From Bacteroidetes bacterium UBA2234 (lineage in GTDB: Bacteria > Bacteroidota > Bacteroidia > NS11-12g > UBA955), in NCBI GenBank assembly GCA_002347985.1, contig DDYM01000067.1, forward strand, positions 1,405 to 8,462: a stretch of 7,058 nucleotides of DNA, written 5' to 3'. The notes under the pieces are model-generated. The model was not told where the DNA came from. It ran no database searches and was given only the letters and a program-made list of their open reading frames with translations. Position numbers and translations under genes: made by a program. Each line of letters begins with the position of its first letter. Within the stretch, counting starts at the first letter, position 1. Of the stretch, positions 6,310 through 7,058 are shown in pieces.

Positions 6310-6752
6310 TAAATCACGAAACAACTCAAATGTCCACCTGTCTTTGGTTTCCCGAATTGGAAGGCAAGAAAGCGGCGGATTTTTACGCACAAGTTTTTGG
6401 CGATGCGTTTCAATTGAAAAGTGAAAATCCCATGGTGTCTGTGTATCATCTTTTTGGCAGACAGTACATGCATTTGAATCATGCAAAAGCGGCGGATTTT
6501 AATACTTCGGTTTCCTTTGTAATTCACGTAGATACGCAGTCTCAGATAGATTATTATTGGGAGAAGTTGGTTGATGGTGGAAGCCCAGGTCAATGCGGCT
6601 GGTTGACAGATAAATTTGGGGTTTCTTGGCAGATTGTACCCAATATATTGGGAAAGTTAATGTCGAATCCGGAAACGGCTCCCAAGGCAACCTATGCATT
6701 TTTACAAATGAGTAAATTCAATATTGCTCAGCTGGAAGCGGCGGTGAATTAA
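6306..6752 (+). CDS. PhnB-like VOC-superfamily protein (3-dmu-9_3-mt type)
   Basis: 148-aa cytoplasmic protein of the vicinal-oxygen-chelate (glyoxalase/bleomycin-resistance) fold, PhnB-like branch. Visible family blocks: 'CLWFPELEGKKAADFYAQVFG' region (12-32), 'VYHLFGRQYMHLN' (46-58), 'TSVSFVIHVDTQSQIDYYW' (67-85), 'CGWLTDKFGVSWQIVP' (97-112), then a C-terminal helical part with 'AFLQMSKFNIAQLEAA'. These match the usual length and order closely. Members are annotated after 3-demethylubiquinone methyltransferase or PhnB, but most have no proven activity, so no reaction is assigned. The ATG at 6306 sits inside the previous stop (ATGA); a second ATG at 6330 (residue 9) lies closer to the conserved core and could be the real start. 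Co-translation with the SRPBCC protein suggests a shared, unknown pathway. It converges on the AlkB-like gene with 3 bp between stops. Confidence 0.92.
   Translation: MINHETTQMSTCLWFPELEGKKAADFYAQVFGDAFQLKSENPMVSVYHLFGRQYMHLNHAKAADFNTSVSFVIHVDTQSQIDYYWEKLVDGGSPGQCGWLTDKFGVSWQIVPNILGKLMSNPETAPKATYAFLQMSKFNIAQLEAAVN
6369..6500 (+). repeat. 15-bp in-frame direct repeat inside the VOC gene
   Basis: AAAGCGGCGGATTTT is present at 6369-6383 and 6486-6500, 117 bp apart and in the same reading frame, so both copies encode KAADF (residues 22-26 and 61-65). A partial third copy, AAGCGGCGG, lies near 6737-6745. The first copy falls in the conserved 'EAAxFY' helix of the family; the second replaces a loop where relatives usually have a Gly/Phe-rich segment. 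The span given includes the unrepeated sequence between the copies. Confidence 0.55.
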
Positions 6753-6755
6753 AAT

Positions 6756-7058
6756 CTATTGGATATTTCTAAAGGTGAGATTGATGCGAGGTTCGCTGAT
6801 GCGTTTTTGGGCGGGCAATTGATGGAGCCAATGTTGCTGGGTATCGCCTTGCATCAAAAGGAGCGATCCAGATTCTAATTGTATCGAAAATTTGTTGAGC
6901 GGATCTGATTTCTGCTTGAAATCAAATCGTCTGGTAGCGCCAAAACTGACCGATGCGATGACGGGGTTGGGTCCTAGTTCTTTTTCATCGTCTGAATGCC
7001 ACCCCATTTTGTCGCTGCCATTTCGATAGTAATTCAGCAACACACAATTGAATTTGCT
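6756..7058 (-). CDS. AlkB-like 2-oxoglutarate/Fe(II)-dependent dioxygenase, C-terminal part (5' end outside window)
   Basis: The frame stays open to the right edge of the window; 100 residues are visible, ending at a TAG (6756-6758). The internal GTG at 7041-7043 is not the true start, because the five residues before it (SKFNC) still fit the family. Numbering from the first visible residue, the fragment has the substrate/cofactor block 'NYYRNGSDKMGWHSDDE' (9-25) with iron ligands H21 and D23 (HxD), 'ASVSFGATRRFDF' (35-47), 'GSLLLMQGDTQQHWLHQLP' (64-82) with distal iron ligand H79, and 'RINLTFR' with R91 and R97 for 2-oxoglutarate. The catalytic set is complete. Family members oxidatively remove methyl groups from alkylated bases such as 1-methyladenine and 3-methylcytosine; this layout is closer to ALKBH2/3-like proteins than to E. 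coli AlkB, as far as memory allows. Cytoplasmic. Roughly the N-terminal half is missing from the window. Confidence 0.93.
   Translation of the reverse strand, partial: SKFNCVLLNYYRNGSDKMGWHSDDEKELGPNPVIASVSFGATRRFDFKQKSDPLNKFSIQLESGSLLLMQGDTQQHWLHQLPAQKRISEPRINLTFRNIQ

Noticed and set aside
5797..6486. Long open frame on the minus strand (229 codons) opposite the SRPBCC and VOC genes
   Set aside because: Both plus-strand proteins match known families end to end. The antisense product is rich in His, Cys and Arg with no recognisable domain, as expected of a shadow frame.
1..7058. Search for defence islands, CRISPR arrays, transposases, tRNAs or phage genes
   Set aside because: No repeats with regular spacers, no terminal inverted repeats with a transposase, and no cloverleaf-like sequence were seen; all sizeable stretches are accounted for by the listed genes.

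Overview
The window looks like ordinary chromosomal DNA from a member of the Bacteroidota. The strongest sign is a secreted protein ending in a type IX secretion (Por) C-terminal sorting domain, a signal restricted to that phylum. Other signs are a PspC-type membrane protein tail and an M1 metallopeptidase of the kind common there, the lack of clear Shine-Dalgarno sequences before the starts, and moderate GC. I cannot place it below phylum.

Layout. Plus strand, 1-3642: the 3' end of a probable PspC-domain membrane protein, then 21 bp later a very large exported M1-family zinc metallopeptidase (1118 aa). Its last 400 or so residues read like an outer-membrane beta-barrel. After a 140-bp gap holding a perfect 7-bp inverted repeat comes a 288-aa cysteine-rich protein (plus strand, 3783-4649) with two related PKD-like modules and a type IX sorting tail. 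Its stop lies 6 bp from the stop of a convergent minus-strand pair: a 72-aa two-helix membrane protein (5573-5791) followed 17 bp downstream by a CorA-family divalent cation channel (4656-5555). Divergent from that pair is a plus-strand pair joined by an ATGA stop/start overlap: an SRPBCC (AHSA1-like) protein (5860-6309) and a PhnB-like VOC protein (6306-6752). Three bp beyond the VOC stop lies the stop of a convergent, 5'-truncated AlkB-like 2-oxoglutarate/Fe(II) dioxygenase that runs off the right edge.

How the genes relate. Three products are envelope or surface proteins (PspC-like protein, M1 peptidase, type IX cargo) and two are inner-membrane proteins (CorA and its small partner). The SRPBCC and VOC proteins are probably co-translated, but their substrate cannot be read from sequence. 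AlkB would repair alkylated nucleic acid. I see no mobile element, CRISPR array, tRNA, rRNA or phage gene, and no gene-free stretch longer than 140 bp. I did not find a convincing new multi-gene system. The items most worth a second look are the peptidase-barrel fusion, the small membrane protein paired with CorA, and the cysteine-rich type IX cargo.
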